The notes beneath the pieces were generated by a model. That model did no database searches, had not been told where the DNA came from, and saw only the letters and a program-made list of their open reading frames with translations. The position numbers and the translations under genes were made by a program. A stretch of 64,000 nt of DNA, taken from contig KB297895.1 of NCBI GenBank assembly GCA_000328365.1, forward strand, positions 30,777 through 94,776, read 5' to 3'. Below, one piece after another: positions 34,796 through 47,001 of this stretch. The first letter of the stretch is position 1, and the number at the start of each line of letters is the position of its first letter. The stretch comes from Capitella teleta (Eukaryota; Annelida; Polychaeta; Capitellidae).

Positions 34796-37460
34796 GCCAT
34801 GATATTTCTTAAACCAACTTGCCTCTCACTGTATCTTTTATCTTCAATCTAAAAGGATAGGCTGTTGATATCGTTTGCCTAAAAGTATCAACATAGAGGA
34901 AGGATTGACGAAAGTTGAAATGTCGCGTGAATGTCGGTCTTTTGCCCAGCGAGCGAATTTTCCTAATCGTAGACGGCCAGGCTCGAGCGCCAGTCTCCAC
35001 TTAATTAATATGTGTTTCCCTGGACCTGGTTGAAAAAAAAATACCGGAAATGCTGTTAACACGGCTATATCTTTTTACCCCAAGGAGCGAGAGCTTAAAA
35101 ATTTACAATGTATAGAGACGCAAGCAACTTGCATGAATATGTTGTGACAATCAATCAAATCAATATCACGTATAATTGCAGAGTTATTCAACTTTTGTCA
35201 AATACGATCAAGAACGTTATTAGTACACAACAAATGTTGATAATGTTTGAAAAAGTCGAATAACTGAAATCTGCTAAATTGTAAATATTTAAATAATGAA
35301 ATAATGTGACATAAATTTATTAAATTTCAATCAATTTATTATTTATTTGCGCACCGTTTACTAGCTACTGAGATTAAAAAAAAATGCAATTAATTGCGTT
35401 AGTTATCATCAAGACCTTGAATTTGGAGCATATTAATTAAAACTCCGGATTTAGTAAGATGTATATGCTAGGAGTATACTGTCTAAATGTCAATGCAACA
35501 ATTTGCATAACAACTGAGATATATTGAAATAACTATAACGTAAAAAAAAAAATATGAATCAATTCCCATTTCCGACTCGTAAAACAGAAAAACGTCACCA
35601 ATAGAAGTAGATTTTGGTTTGAAAAGGGTAAATATATCTTCATTTCTGATGCCAATAACATGTGATAAAATGATTTGCAGATCCGCAGAGAGCCCATCAA
35701 TACACTGCATATTTTTGTGGGAAACAGGGTGCGGTATGGAGCCATGATCGCTAAAGCTCATATTAAGCAAGGCACATAGAAAAAGAAGATCCACGTTTAG
35801 TATACCCTAATGGCTAACCTGTGCGCCGCCGTATTCACAAGAATTTGACGATTCTGATTGGAAGAAGGAACTTGGTCTGTCCAATCACGAGTCGAAGAAG
35901 TGTGTCCGAAGTGATATCATAGGCATCCGCAGACGCCAACCAAAAATGTACTAGTACTTATCAAAATAATTATTTATAAATGCTCGTTTGTATTTTACTC
36001 GAGTCTATAATGTATTAAATAGACCCTATAGTTGCATTAGTTGTAATGATATTGCAATTGTAACGATATTGCCAATATGTATAGAACATAACGCTAACGT
36101 GGCTGCTAAACGAAAGGAAAGAAAGCGAATCGCGGATTTCGCGCCTCTTTTCTTCAGCAGTGTTGGGATGGGGTAGATAGGCCGAATGCTCACAAGTCCG
36201 AAAAGTATCCAATGTAAAAGTATAACCTAAGTTCCTAACCCTAACCATAAAGCTTATGAATTCGGATTTTTAAATTCGGACTTTGAGCATTCGGACTTGT
36301 GAGCCAATCCCACTCCATACACATCTCAAACCGTAACCAAACGCTAAGTACGCTAGGCACGCTAAGCCCCTAGAACCATAACCCTTATGAATTTAGACTT
36401 GTGAGCATTCTCCTCTTAAAGAGCGTACCCCAATGTTACACCCAGTGTTGTGAAGTGATTCCCGCCGGAGTTTGCAAAACTTTGAAAATGGGGAAAGCAT
36501 GATTAAACTGGGAATTAATTTATAATGTGAATCATGGGATGTTTGATACTTATCAAAATGAATATGATTTCTATAAACGTCAGCTCGTGCAAATCACCCA
36601 ACTGACAGCTAGGCTTCACTTACATTGCAGTAAGAAGGGTCTAAACAGATGCTACTGACGCAATTTAACATTCAACCATCTTACTTAATTGAAGACGAAA
36701 CCCTATTGGATAAAATTTGAGATTAGCTACATGTAAATTAATTAACGATTGATCTCTATACACATAAATACAATCACACCCCGCAATCCGAACCCCCCGC
36801 TTTCGGAACGGTCTGAACCCATTCCCAATACGAAAGCACCCAGTATTCTCACAAATGATAATCTGAACGTTTGCAATCTGTTACATCCAAAATGTCTCTT
36901 ACCCATGATTATGTAAGAGTTATCGAAACACGTTTGAATCAAAGTGCATCGAAATTAATCATAAAGTTTATCTAGGATCATAACGTCACCTCGTGGATTA
37001 TACGATATCATACGATATGCAGCCAATCAACGAAAACACTTTCCCTTATCTCAAAAGGCTTCTTTTAACAGGACTTTGAACACTAGATTGCATGTCAGGT
37101 TTTGTTTCGTATCATTCAAGCCTTGCCTCACTTTCTTATTCATCTTTACAGAAACAATAAAACATACTTCTAAAAGATGTACCCCTAGATCTGGAGACTT
37201 TATAATCACTATATGACGTTATGACCCACCGAATCCAATCAGGATCGAAGTTTATTGAAGCTTCCCAACGCGTGAACGTATCATAATTATTGATTGATTG
37301 GCTTTTTTTTTTTACTTTCCTTTCTGTCATTAGCTCAGACAGACAACACAGCGTATAATCATTAGCCAAATGGCACAGGATTATGGACAGACGGCTAATG
37401 AATTGATACAATTAGAGATATAATATTTTCAATTTTTGCCATATTCCGATTTTCCCAACA
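34796..37460. other. Gene-free stretch between the LINE and EGF/PAN copy 3
   Basis: No gene is supported. A composite inverted repeat lies at 36184-36304 (GCTCACAAGTCCGAA facing TTCGGACTTGTGAGC, with partial third unit at about 36397). Otherwise AT-rich unique-looking sequence. Confidence 0.5.
36184..36415. repeat. Inverted repeat cluster with CTCACAAGTCCGAA words
   Basis: GAATGCTCACAAGTCCGAA at 36184 and its inverse TTCGGACTTGTGAGC ending 36304, plus TTCGGACTTTGAGCATTCGG between and GACTTGTGAGCATTC near 36400. Possibly the end of a small foldback or MITE element; no target duplication was identified. Confidence 0.5.
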
Positions 37461-37543
37461 GGACCAGCCCAATAAGATGCGTCATGGTGACAACAATTAT
37501 GAAAAACGAGACTGAGAAGCTAATCTTTGTGTACACGGAAAGG

Positions 37544-37549
37544 TTTATT
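37544..37549 (-). terminator. Polyadenylation signal of EGF/PAN copy 3
   Basis: TTTATT on the plus strand (AATAAA on the minus strand), at the same place relative to the stop codon as in copies 1 and 2. Confidence 0.65.
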
Positions 37550-37712
37550 CATATCCATGGAGGACACAGACCTATATAGCAAGCGCAATTGCCAAAAAAT
37601 TGCGTCATTGTCGTGCGAACACTCGTTCAAAATATATCATAGAAGTAAATGTACAACATTTTGAGTTCCACCATCAGATTTAAAAACTACAAAACAAATC
37701 CAGAGATTCAGA

Positions 37713-40491
37713 TCAGGCGCCGCCATCTTTGAGATAGCGGTCCAGGATGAAGGAGTCGCATCCGACGTCAGAGGTGAGTTCATTCGAGGGGTAGGGCAGC
37801 CCAATGGTCAGCAACTCACAAGTGCAGTCCGTCTTACACATGCGCACAGCGGTGCAGTCACCCTGATACTGAGAACAGGCACCCAGACATCTCGTCACGC
37901 TGCAAATGCTGAGTGTTTCGAGAGTGGCCTCCACGACCAAAGGCCTCATGCCACTCCGAATGGAGTAGCGACGATTTACGGTGTCAACCAGTTTACTCAC
38001 ATCTGAAAGTATATTCATAGTTGTATGATCTTGAAGAGGGCGAGGTCATGCATTGACCTTGAAGTTGGATGAGTGGGGAGTTGAGGCTGTCGAGGAGGCA
38101 GTTATCAGTGCACTGGATGACCCACGCCTGGTTGGAAAAGACGTCCTCAATCAGCACCTGTGGTTGAAATCAATCAGATATAAGAAACACGATCAGAGTG
38201 TGATGATCTCACCTGCTGAACTTGAAGGTTGGTGTCGCTACCAGTGATGAGATCAACGGCACGAATGCTTCCAACATAATTACTCGCAAACACACTTCCC
38301 TCAATCACACTGCACAGAATGTAATTGCTGCATCATCCTCAATGTACTGAGGCATCACCCTTACTTGGTCTCTGGTGTGCCATTATTGAATACAGCATGC
38401 ATCTCAGCTACAGTTGTCGTCAGTGCAGTTGCACGGAGAATAACAACGAACATGCTCGGTGTCAGTGGCGCCACAGTTGAGTGAGTTATGCGAGCTCGGT
38501 AGATCTTGCCTGCACGTTAAACCATTGAACAGCACGTTATCAAAACAGATTAATAACCAACCGAGGTTGCAGGTTGTCCCTGCAAAGTCATCAGGGCACA
38601 CGCAGTCAAATCCGTCATCTCTGGCCTCGCAGTAACCTTCACCCCAACAGTTTTGACCTTGGCAGAGGTCAACCCAGTGTTCACACAACTCACCCGAGTA
38701 CGCAGCCCAGCAGTTGCAATAGAAGTTGGCACTGTCGACCAACACACAGGTCCCGCCATTCATGCAAGGCTCGCTGTTACAGATGCCGTCTGTGACGTCA
38801 GAAGTCTCGCAATTGTCTCCTGTCCACAACTGGGGACAATCGCAAACGAACGAATCTCCGGATTCCCGACACACGCCGCCATTCATGCATGGATTAGAAT
38901 CGCACACAGAAGCTGTTCCTGATAAGTTACAAAGCAACATGTTTACTGGTGTATACTTACATGTGCCGCTACACGACGGTTCAATGCAGTTGCACGCAGT
39001 TAGTTTGGGACACTCATCGTCACCTTTTGTACACCAAAATCCCTCGACAGGGCCCAAAAAAGACAGTCGACACTTACAATCATCCAAACAATTAGATGGT
39101 TCATATTCTGGAATTTGTTCAACGTCAAACCAGGACATTGCTATTCGGATCCCTGGAAAAGAAATGCATGGGGAAATATTTCGGTCTGCATGTTGTTCTT
39201 GCTTTTTTTTCTGTGTGTGATCAAGCATACCTGAGTATCAATTGAGCTTTGTTCTGATCGCGACGCCAAGACATTCAACAAAATGTTCCCCTTAAATTTG
39301 GCTTCAATTCTGACTGATCATGTGACTCCAATATGCATTCTAGTTACTCCTATATATTCTTATGCATTCAGTTCTTTGTGACAACATTTGTTTTAGAGAA
39401 GAGTTAGTACTCAGTCTTTTTCGTGATTGTGCTTCTATACCGTATATAGCTATGCGTGTATAACTATGTAGAAAGTAACAAGTACATTGAATCAAACTTT
39501 GTAAGCAGCCATTGAGATCTTTCTGGAATTTGAAATGCAATTATATGTGCATAATATGCAATTAAAATGCTGCGCTGGTATACGAGTCATGATTTGAATG
39601 GTTTCTTGTCATTCCTTCTGCCGAAACAGAAGTCTGCGGTACGTACACCATAGAGGAAGAATTATGAGAGAGGACATGTGGGTAAACGCCGGTCTTTCGC
39701 CTCGCGAACGCATTTTGCGATTTAGGAACGGTCAGAAACGTCAGAAATTCTTGTGGAATTCATTACATATTAGAACGTTCAACATTCGGTTGAGCAAACA
39801 GTAAATATAGGTGCGATCAACACTTATCAAGCTTCATTGACTCAGGCAATGTGTTTCTAAGCCACAAATGAATAACTGCAATGACCCACTCAAATTTGTT
39901 GCACTCCAGCGGACAAGATAATCTGTTACTAATATTATAGTAATTAAATTAGTATGAAACAGCTTTCAAGTGACTTTAGCTATTAAGTTTTATGTTGAAG
40001 GTATACTGGATATAACACTGCCGATCAGGGTATTTTCTGCTACAGTCTTCATAGAAAACTAAATTGTGAGTCTTCTCGGGGCCGGATTCCATTGAAACTC
40101 AAAGAAGGACAGCGGGCCGAACCCAGAGCTCTCGCGTGCCGGATCCGACCAGCGGGCTAGTACTACACTTAATTCTAGCATACTAATTAGTACTACACTT
40201 AACTAATATATTGCATAGGCATACATCCAGTATTTCATGCTTTATGCCTAATTGGATTCTCCGATTACTAGTCATGACATTAAAATATAATACTTTGTTT
40301 TAAAAATGATGCCATACAATACACGTGTAGTAGAGTACATGTACAGTATAGGCTAAAGAAAATCAATACCGAGTACAGAAATGATACATGCAACAGTATA
40401 ATTATATACATTATATTGTATGAGACATCAAAATATTGTTAATGACATTACCTTGATTAAGTAGAATAGCATGGACAATAAGAGACCTCAT
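37713..40491 (-). CDS. Secreted EGF / PAN-like protein, copy 3 (complete model, 404 aa)
   Basis: Minus-strand exons 40491-40452, 39152-38961, 38912-38562, 38509-38365, 38309-38213, 38157-38058, 38002-37713 total 1215 nt in one frame. The leader MRSLIVHAILLNQ resembles that of copy 2 and also ends in phase 1. Exon 2 is wholly different from copies 1 and 2 (CLDDCKCRLSFLGPVEGFWC, then CPKLTACNCIEPSC), keeping the cysteine-rich style but adding cysteines. From the exon 2 donor onward, the three EGF-like domains, the beta-rich part and the PAN-like end are nearly identical to the other copies, introns included. The unit is inverted relative to copies 1 and 2. Likely secreted; role unknown. The 1.3-kb first intron has no clear repeat. 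Confidence 0.8.
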
Positions 40492-40595
40492 TCTGATCAC
40501 CGGGTCTTATCTTTGGCGACGTCGACTGAAAACCGGATACTATCACTCGTGACTTATGATCTGTGAAGAGCGTGTTGAGGATCTGGACGTATAGT

Positions 40596-40629
40596 GAGCT
40601 CCCTGCACTTAATTAATCAATCCATGTTT
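40596..40629 (-). promoter_or_regulatory. 34-bp block upstream of copy 3, identical to 20533-20566
   Basis: Exact reverse complement of the block before copy 2; it lies 104 bp before the copy 3 leader ATG, in the same orientation relative to the gene. Confidence 0.55.
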
Positions 40630-42600
40630 TTGTGGACAAACTGTTAAATTGAATTCGGATGTTGTGAATTTGTTATCAATATGGTGTCCAGGCAGCTGTG
40701 TACGCTGTATCCTCCTTTATCATAGCTGTTTAATTATCTTTTGTGTTTAGTTGCTATCATGGAACGGTGAGCGACCCGTGGCAACGGGATACATAGGCCT
40801 ATGGAGACTAGCTATCTCATCGCGAACAAATTGTCCTTACTTTACCGTCAATTAAACCATCCGCATATTCGCACGAAATAAATAAATATATATATCTTTC
40901 GATGAGAAGAAAATAAGCCGCGGGGTTATTTACCGCCTAGGGTGCAAAACTTGATTTGTTTATATAAGCAATATTACATTGCATGCTGATGTGACCAATA
41001 CATGCATGTAATATGTAGTGCTGTTTACTGTAATGTAAACATTGCTGGCCATTGTATTGTGTTCACTATGGAATGATCGGGACTCTCACTCAAAATATTT
41101 AGCATGCATGTACCGTACGTAATTCATTGCTGCAACGCTTGTCCTAGCTATTTGTATTACGATTTACGAAGGAAATGTAGAGAATAAATGTGTAATTTAT
41201 TAACTTATGGTACTAAGTATTAACAAAACATCCACACATATCTCCTCCAGACTAACAATAAATGCAAATAATTTAATCAAATTGAACATCTGAAATAATT
41301 ATGATGAGGAGCATCTCGCAAGCTTGCCAAAAATTCCTTCCGCGATGATGCTTTGGCGCAAAAACTCGTCAATGTTTATTCGTTAAAAATATAACGAATA
41401 TCTTATGATCGACATTTAACTACAAAAATGATCATAGTAGGATAAACAACGCTCGTCGAATGCGTCCGATTGCGTTTAGATCATGAATGAAGAAATAAGC
41501 GATTTACGACTTGGTGTCGTAAGTTCGTAATTATTATTATAAATTTTATTGTTATTATTAGTTTTAGTGAAACAACCAAATTAAACAACAGAAAATAAGA
41601 TATAATTGTCAAGATAAGACTACTCTAACTATAAATGATAATTATTTTGTGGTACATACTGTGGATCTGGAGAAACGAGCCTTTTGTAACACATTACGCG
41701 AGGTGTAAAAATCACCTCGCTGCACTCAACGCTGCCCTCTTTCTCATGATTGAAAATAAAAAAGTGTATGCATGTCTATGTTTGGTTACCTTTCAAAGAA
41801 TGTTTGCGCTCGTATTAATTCTGTATTTTTGGGTTAGTCCCCAAGTAGGCCTACTTTGATCGAATTTTGCTCTGAAACCCAAAGAGGCTCTTTTGGTTTT
41901 TTTGGCTTTGATTCAACAGTTCTTGTACGACGTCATTGCACAATCCATTCATGCAAGCCGTCTGCAGAGGTTCTATTTTTCCTCTCTCCCTACCCAATTT
42001 AAATTGTGGTAGGCCTACCCTATAAATCTAAATGCATGTTTTCTAATTAATTCGTTGCTCTGCGTGTGCGAGGATTGTCTCAAAAGCTATCAGCCTAACA
42101 AAGAAAGCGTTGACAAGGGAATCTGAAATTTGACCTCCCTTTCTAATGATGAAAGAAAACATCAAGATAAAAATAAACTACAACATGTACTGACTAGGCC
42201 TACTGAGTAATTTGTAAATATGGGGATCGCATTTTCATTTTGACGTGTTCTGCAAGAAGAGCCACGATAGTGCATGTACATTGCTATAAATATAACTTTG
42301 AGCCTTTCTAGCAGTATATCGAGAGAATATACAAGGTTAGTTGTATTACACGAGTAATTATCTCTTGGCAGCATGCCCCATCGATTTTCCCGGTTGTCAA
42401 GATACAAAGAATTCGCGCGTAAAATCAACGTACATTCTAAGCCGCCATCTAGCGGCGTAAAAACACACTACGTGTACGACCTTTTTTGTGTGACATTATG
42501 CTACAATTGAATACATAACATATCCTCAAAGTCATAATATTAACCAATAATCAATATTATTTAGCAATTTAGTTATTATCATATGGATATTTGTTGCTGT
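40630..42600. other. Spacer between EGF/PAN copy 3 and ELOB
   Basis: No gene is supported. It contains diverged repeats at 40770-40960 (partner 12290-12560) and 41705-41870 (partner 31110-31262). Confidence 0.5.
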
Positions 42601-42640
42601 TTTACAGATTTCAATGTCGCAAAAACCTGACTCCATCCAG

Positions 42641-42665
42641 GGTCACGTGGGCTCCGTCGACCAAT
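42641..42665 (+). promoter_or_regulatory. ELOB promoter: E-box and CCAAT box
   Basis: GGTCACGTGGGC (42641-42652) followed by CCAATCAG (42661-42668), about 50 bp before the ATG. The same 12-mer recurs at 42941-42952 inside intron 1. These are likely USF/bHLH-type and NF-Y-type sites by motif and position. Confidence 0.55.
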
Positions 42666-42711
42666 CAGCGTCGCTTGGCAGCCGGTCGTTGTAAAGCCAG
42701 AAACAGAAATC

Positions 42712-45616
42712 ATGGTGAGAGAAGAATGCTGCGAAAAACTATTTTTTCTTGGTCAATTTGACCAATAATCACTCAATATTCTGATAAAAATTTTTCATTT
42801 ATAATCGATTATCATTGTAATCGAAATTGTTAAGGAATTTTTGTGCTACAGTTTGCGTTTGAGGTCTTCTAATCTCTGCTCTGACCAAGTGCGAATGCTC
42901 TCTGATCGCGTCGTGTTTTGTTTGTTGTTCCATTTAACCTGGTCACGTGGGCGGATCTCACTGGGGTCCTCATTGTCACTACATGTGCAACAACTGACGA
43001 AATTCTGTGCACTGCGCTATTTATGGCAAAATTGTGAGAAATACACAGCTGACTTACTGAGGAGTCTTTTCTTAGACTAATAAATGTTATGAATAAGGGA
43101 GTTATGGATGTATTAATTAACGATGATGCTTGCGAAACGCGGGCGTTTGGTCAACTGATGTTGACAAAAAGCTGTAGTGCTGACGCAAGCTGGCAAACCT
43201 TTAAACACCCGGCGTTCGTATAGACTTTTGCCCCAATACCATACCTGTTGAACCTCTGGGCTCCCGGATATAGCGGAAGACTCCCGCTATGACGCCCAAC
43301 CCCCCGCTAATCTGCTACAAGCAGTAGCACCTAATCTCCCACTTTATGAAAAATCACAGTTTCATAATTTAATAGATTATAGAAAAGTATCGCATACAAG
43401 AAGCTTGCACTGCAGTGTTTTCATGCTTTGATCACATGTCGAGCGTTGGTGATGCTTACAGTGGATATCGTCCATTGTGATTAAGCGGAACTAATTAACA
43501 TTGCGGGATACAATTGGGCAAGGATAGGACGTTGCAATTAAACAAAAGTTGCAATTAACCGATTGCGAATAACTGAAGTGAAATACGTTGCACGAATGTG
43601 AAATGGTTTGGGATTCTAGGATTGCTTGCAATTAAGCGGAATACAGTCAGACCCCTTTAATCCGCTCTCATCCGTTCCCAAGGAAACTGACGGATTAACA
43701 AAAAGGGCGGATTACATTTTAGACCACAAATTGATGAAATTTGTGGCATTCTAGAACCCCCAAAACCCTTGTGATGCATTAACAGTGTAGCATATATCAT
43801 AAGGTTTGAAGCTGGAGGTAAAAAGGATCTCACAAACGATCTCATGAGGTCACTAAAAGATTTTAATTTTTTGAAAAAATCAGTGATGGTTGTCTGTTTG
43901 TGATAAGCCGTTCCACCACGCCCCAATCTGTGTAGTTCATCTCTATTTTCTTGCTTCGCTGCCTCCGACTCCTCCAATGTCTCGAAATATAGCAATAATG
44001 CGCGCACGTGCTTCCCCCGCCAAGACTTTCTTCGCGGGCTCAGATCCACTCGCTTCTCCACTCACAACTTCGTCATCTCATTCCTTCCGCTCCTGAGCAT
44101 CGCTTAATCCAGCGACAAATTTAATTAAAGACTGAACAGAATTTTCGCCTGCGATTTTAACACCTAACAAGTTAACTAAACAACGCGAATCGCCGTTAAA
44201 CAAACAGGGAGGCGCCAGTTGTTGTTAAACTGACCCGACTTCAAAGAAATCGCCGACAATTAGTGTGTCGTGGCTAATGTTTGTTTTCGACACGCTATTT
44301 GGGGGCAGATTACATGTGTTATTTACAATGGTAAAGTGTAGATTCGTTCCCTAGAATCGTGGTCGGAGTCGGATTAACGAAAAGGACGGATTACATGACA
44401 CAATTAACATTACAAACAATTCGTCCCTGAGATTTTAGGGTGGATTACATGACAGCGGATTAATGGGGTCTGACTGTATGCGATTAAGCTAGTAACTGTT
44501 GATAGTGACTTTTTCCAATAATTACTGATCCGATCCAGTTCCGGTGAAAAAATGCCGGAGCACGGAGCTCCGGGAAATCGCCTGGATAGCTGGACCCGGA
44601 ACCGGAACTCCGTGCAGGCCTAATATAATATAATCGAAATATACAAAACGTCAAGTATTATTTTTCCCCAATATAAGTATGTGTACAGCAGATGTTCCAT
44701 AAAATTTAACATGGCACATGCGTCTCACAGTTGTGTAGAATAGATACAGTGTGATAGTGCATCATATGAAGTATTACTCATGACCATGTGTTATAATTGT
44801 TGATATGTTGATCACATGCCTAAGCACAACGTGGTGCATTTCCTGAAGTGCAGAACTTTTAATAAAATTTTGATTGTTGCATGTGTATCCTGGATTGCTC
44901 AGGTAAATTATTATTAAGAGCCAAAATGTTGAAACTAAGTATTTAACCTAATTAATTAGAGAATATGCAGCTGTATAGAGCTAGCAATGGCCCGTATCAA
45001 GGGGTTGGCATTTTCTTACATGAATCCACTAAGTACCTGACCAGTACAATCGGAAAGCATTGAATGCCATCAATCGGACAATTTTATTTACTTTGCTGCA
45101 AAGATCAAGGGACTCAATTGTCATGAGACCCTTACACAATTCTGCCCAGTGTGTGAAAAGTAGCATTCGAGAATATTCAATGGACACATTTTAATTTTCA
45201 CAGGACGTGTTTTTGATGATTCGTTACAAGAAGACATCGATCTTCATGGATGCAAAAGAGACGACGTCTGTCCTTGAACTGAAGAAGATGGTTCAGGGCA
45301 TCACAAAAAGAGACTTAGAGGACATACGTCTCTACAAAGATGACCAGGTTAATTACTCTCCACTTGATCTCTTACCTCATTTTAACTGTTGTAATCACAG
45401 CCCTTAGAAGACAACAAGACCCTGGGCGATTGTGGATTCACCAGTTCCACAGCTCGTGCACAGGCCCCAGCCACCATTGGTCTCGCTTTCAGGGGAAACG
45501 ACGGAGAATTTGAGCCCCTGGAGATTGCGGCCCTGTCCACTCCTCCTGAGCTCCCAGACGTAATGAGGCCACAAGAATCGTCCGCTTCACAGCAACAAGA
45601 ACAAGTCGCCTCATAA
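42712..45616 (+). CDS. ELOB: Elongin B (ELOB/TCEB2)
   Basis: Ubiquitin-like adaptor that pairs with Elongin C in Elongin and in cullin-2/5 RING ligases (VHL, SOCS-box substrates). Exon 1 contributes only the start codon (42712-42714, ATG|GTGAGA). Exon 2 is 45204-45347 and exon 3 45401-45616. The protein is 120 residues (human 118). It begins [20 protein letters not shown], with the ubiquitin-like fold through LYKDDQ, then [20 protein letters not shown] and the typical C-terminal [13 protein letters not shown] used for cullin-complex contacts. The start is supported by exact agreement with the vertebrate N-terminus and a phase-0 acceptor CACAG|GACGTG. Intron 1 (2.5 kb) holds a pogo-like element. 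No defect is seen. Confidence 0.93.
43644..44476 (-). mobile_element. Pogo/Tigger-like deletion derivative, copy 1 (in ELOB intron)
   Basis: 833 bp between TA duplications (43642-43643, 44477-44478), with inverted ends CAGTCAGACCCC(T/G)TTAATCC. On the minus strand it retains the C-terminal part of a transposase ([20 protein letters not shown], then [15 protein letters not shown]) ending [11 protein letters not shown]. That matches the PCNA-interaction (PIP) box pattern Q-x-x-I-x-x-F-F, a known feature of pogo-type transposases. The catalytic region is absent, so it is non-autonomous. Confidence 0.85.
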
Positions 45617-47001
45617 TTTCTTCCTCTTCAAATCTTTCGATGATTTCTTTTCTATGTGTGTCTGTTTTTTTGGGTTTTTTTTGCTGATTCGTAACAATAT
45701 CCTGTATCACGTGAGTATTCCTCAGTTTGCAATTCATTTTTAGAAAAATTGTAAGAAATAATACCTTCTTTTTTTTTTCACAAAAATTCTCCCAACGTAA
45801 ATTCTCATCCCAGAATACGTTCCGTCACTGTGGATTATTTTTCTACACTTGACGTTTTTACGTCTTTTTCTTATTTCATGTTGTTCCAGATCTCTGTTCG
45901 TTTCTTTTTTTTTTTTTTTTTTTTTTCTTTCACAGATTTTGTTTCTCTTCCCCCCCAACTAAAAAAACAGCCTTATTTATTCGATGATTGTGTAAGTTTT
46001 CTAGGAATGCTGTTTCTAACTTTGAATAATTCACTGGATTCTAAATTTATTGTGGTTAACATCAACTCTCTTGTTTGATTGGGACTTGTAATCATTTTTT
46101 TTTTTTTTTTTTTTTTTCTTTCCTCTGATACCTGATAGCGTATCAAGTTGCCTCTAGTGATGATCTGTTAATAAAATGTGTAAATACAATAGATTATGCT
46201 TTCTTTTGTCTTATTATTTTTCAATTTTATTGCCAATGAAATCATAGATAAATTTATGGCGAAAACCGGTTTAGGCATTCCTGACCTTCTCAGCTTGAAA
46301 TTTCTTAGTTTCTATATATTTGGGGCTTGAATCTTGTGATGATTTGTGTTGGACTGCGGCATTTGAAATTGAGTCCTTTGTGTATATTTCTGCCTGTTTT
46401 CTTCACAAGGAATTATTGCTAATTAATTTGGGAATTATTTTCAGGACAAAACCATAGATATAATTATGTAATTGTTTCGTCAGTGGACAGAATGGGGAAT
46501 AATCAATGAAATTTATGCAGGAATTTGCACTTGCGTTGTAATGCGTTATTTTTCTCATTAATTATTCATCAGGACTAATTGCATTAGGTCAAATTATTCT
46601 ATTACGTGGAACAGTGCCAGTGAGTGATGCAAGTGAAAGTAACTGTTGTCATTGAGATGATTAGGAGTGCGTTATGATTTGTCCAGGTGAGAAAAGTGCG
46701 TTATGATTGATGACCTAGTTCTGAAAACAAACCCGTGCTACCTTTCAGAAGTGATCTTTGTTTTGCAACACCGACTTCCATTCGGAAAGAAACTTTAAGA
46801 TCGACGCGAGATCACCTTTGAACTTACAATTAAATCGAACAATTTCGAAGCGAGTTCAGGTTCAGACAATTTTTCGTTCTGAACAGGAAGCTTTTACCTC
46901 TGATTAGTTCACAGGTGTGACAGGTAGGCTGATTGCTAAGCACTCACTGACCCTTGGAGGTGAGGATGGACATTTGACCACTCTGAGGGAGAATCCTCAA
47001 A
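45617..47001. other. ELOB 3' UTR and bark-like gene upstream region
   Basis: ELOB polyadenylation signal AATAAA at 46170-46175; poly-T runs at about 45906-45926 and 46098-46119. Two copies of GTGCGTTATGATT lie at 46667-46679 and 46696-46708, about 0.3 kb before the bark-like start. No other gene. Confidence 0.6.

Noticed and set aside
38053-38247. Plus-strand open frame over EGF/PAN copy 3
   Set aside because: It is antisense to exons 5-6 of copy 3.
39198-39228. Start of copy 3 at an upstream in-frame ATG (39228)
   Set aside because: That reading runs through the T-rich splice acceptor before 39152; the leader exon at 40491-40452 fits in phase and is shared with copy 2.
44520-44625. GC-rich palindromic patch in ELOB intron 1
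   Set aside because: It has several CCGGA words but no identifiable ends or target duplication, so no element was called.
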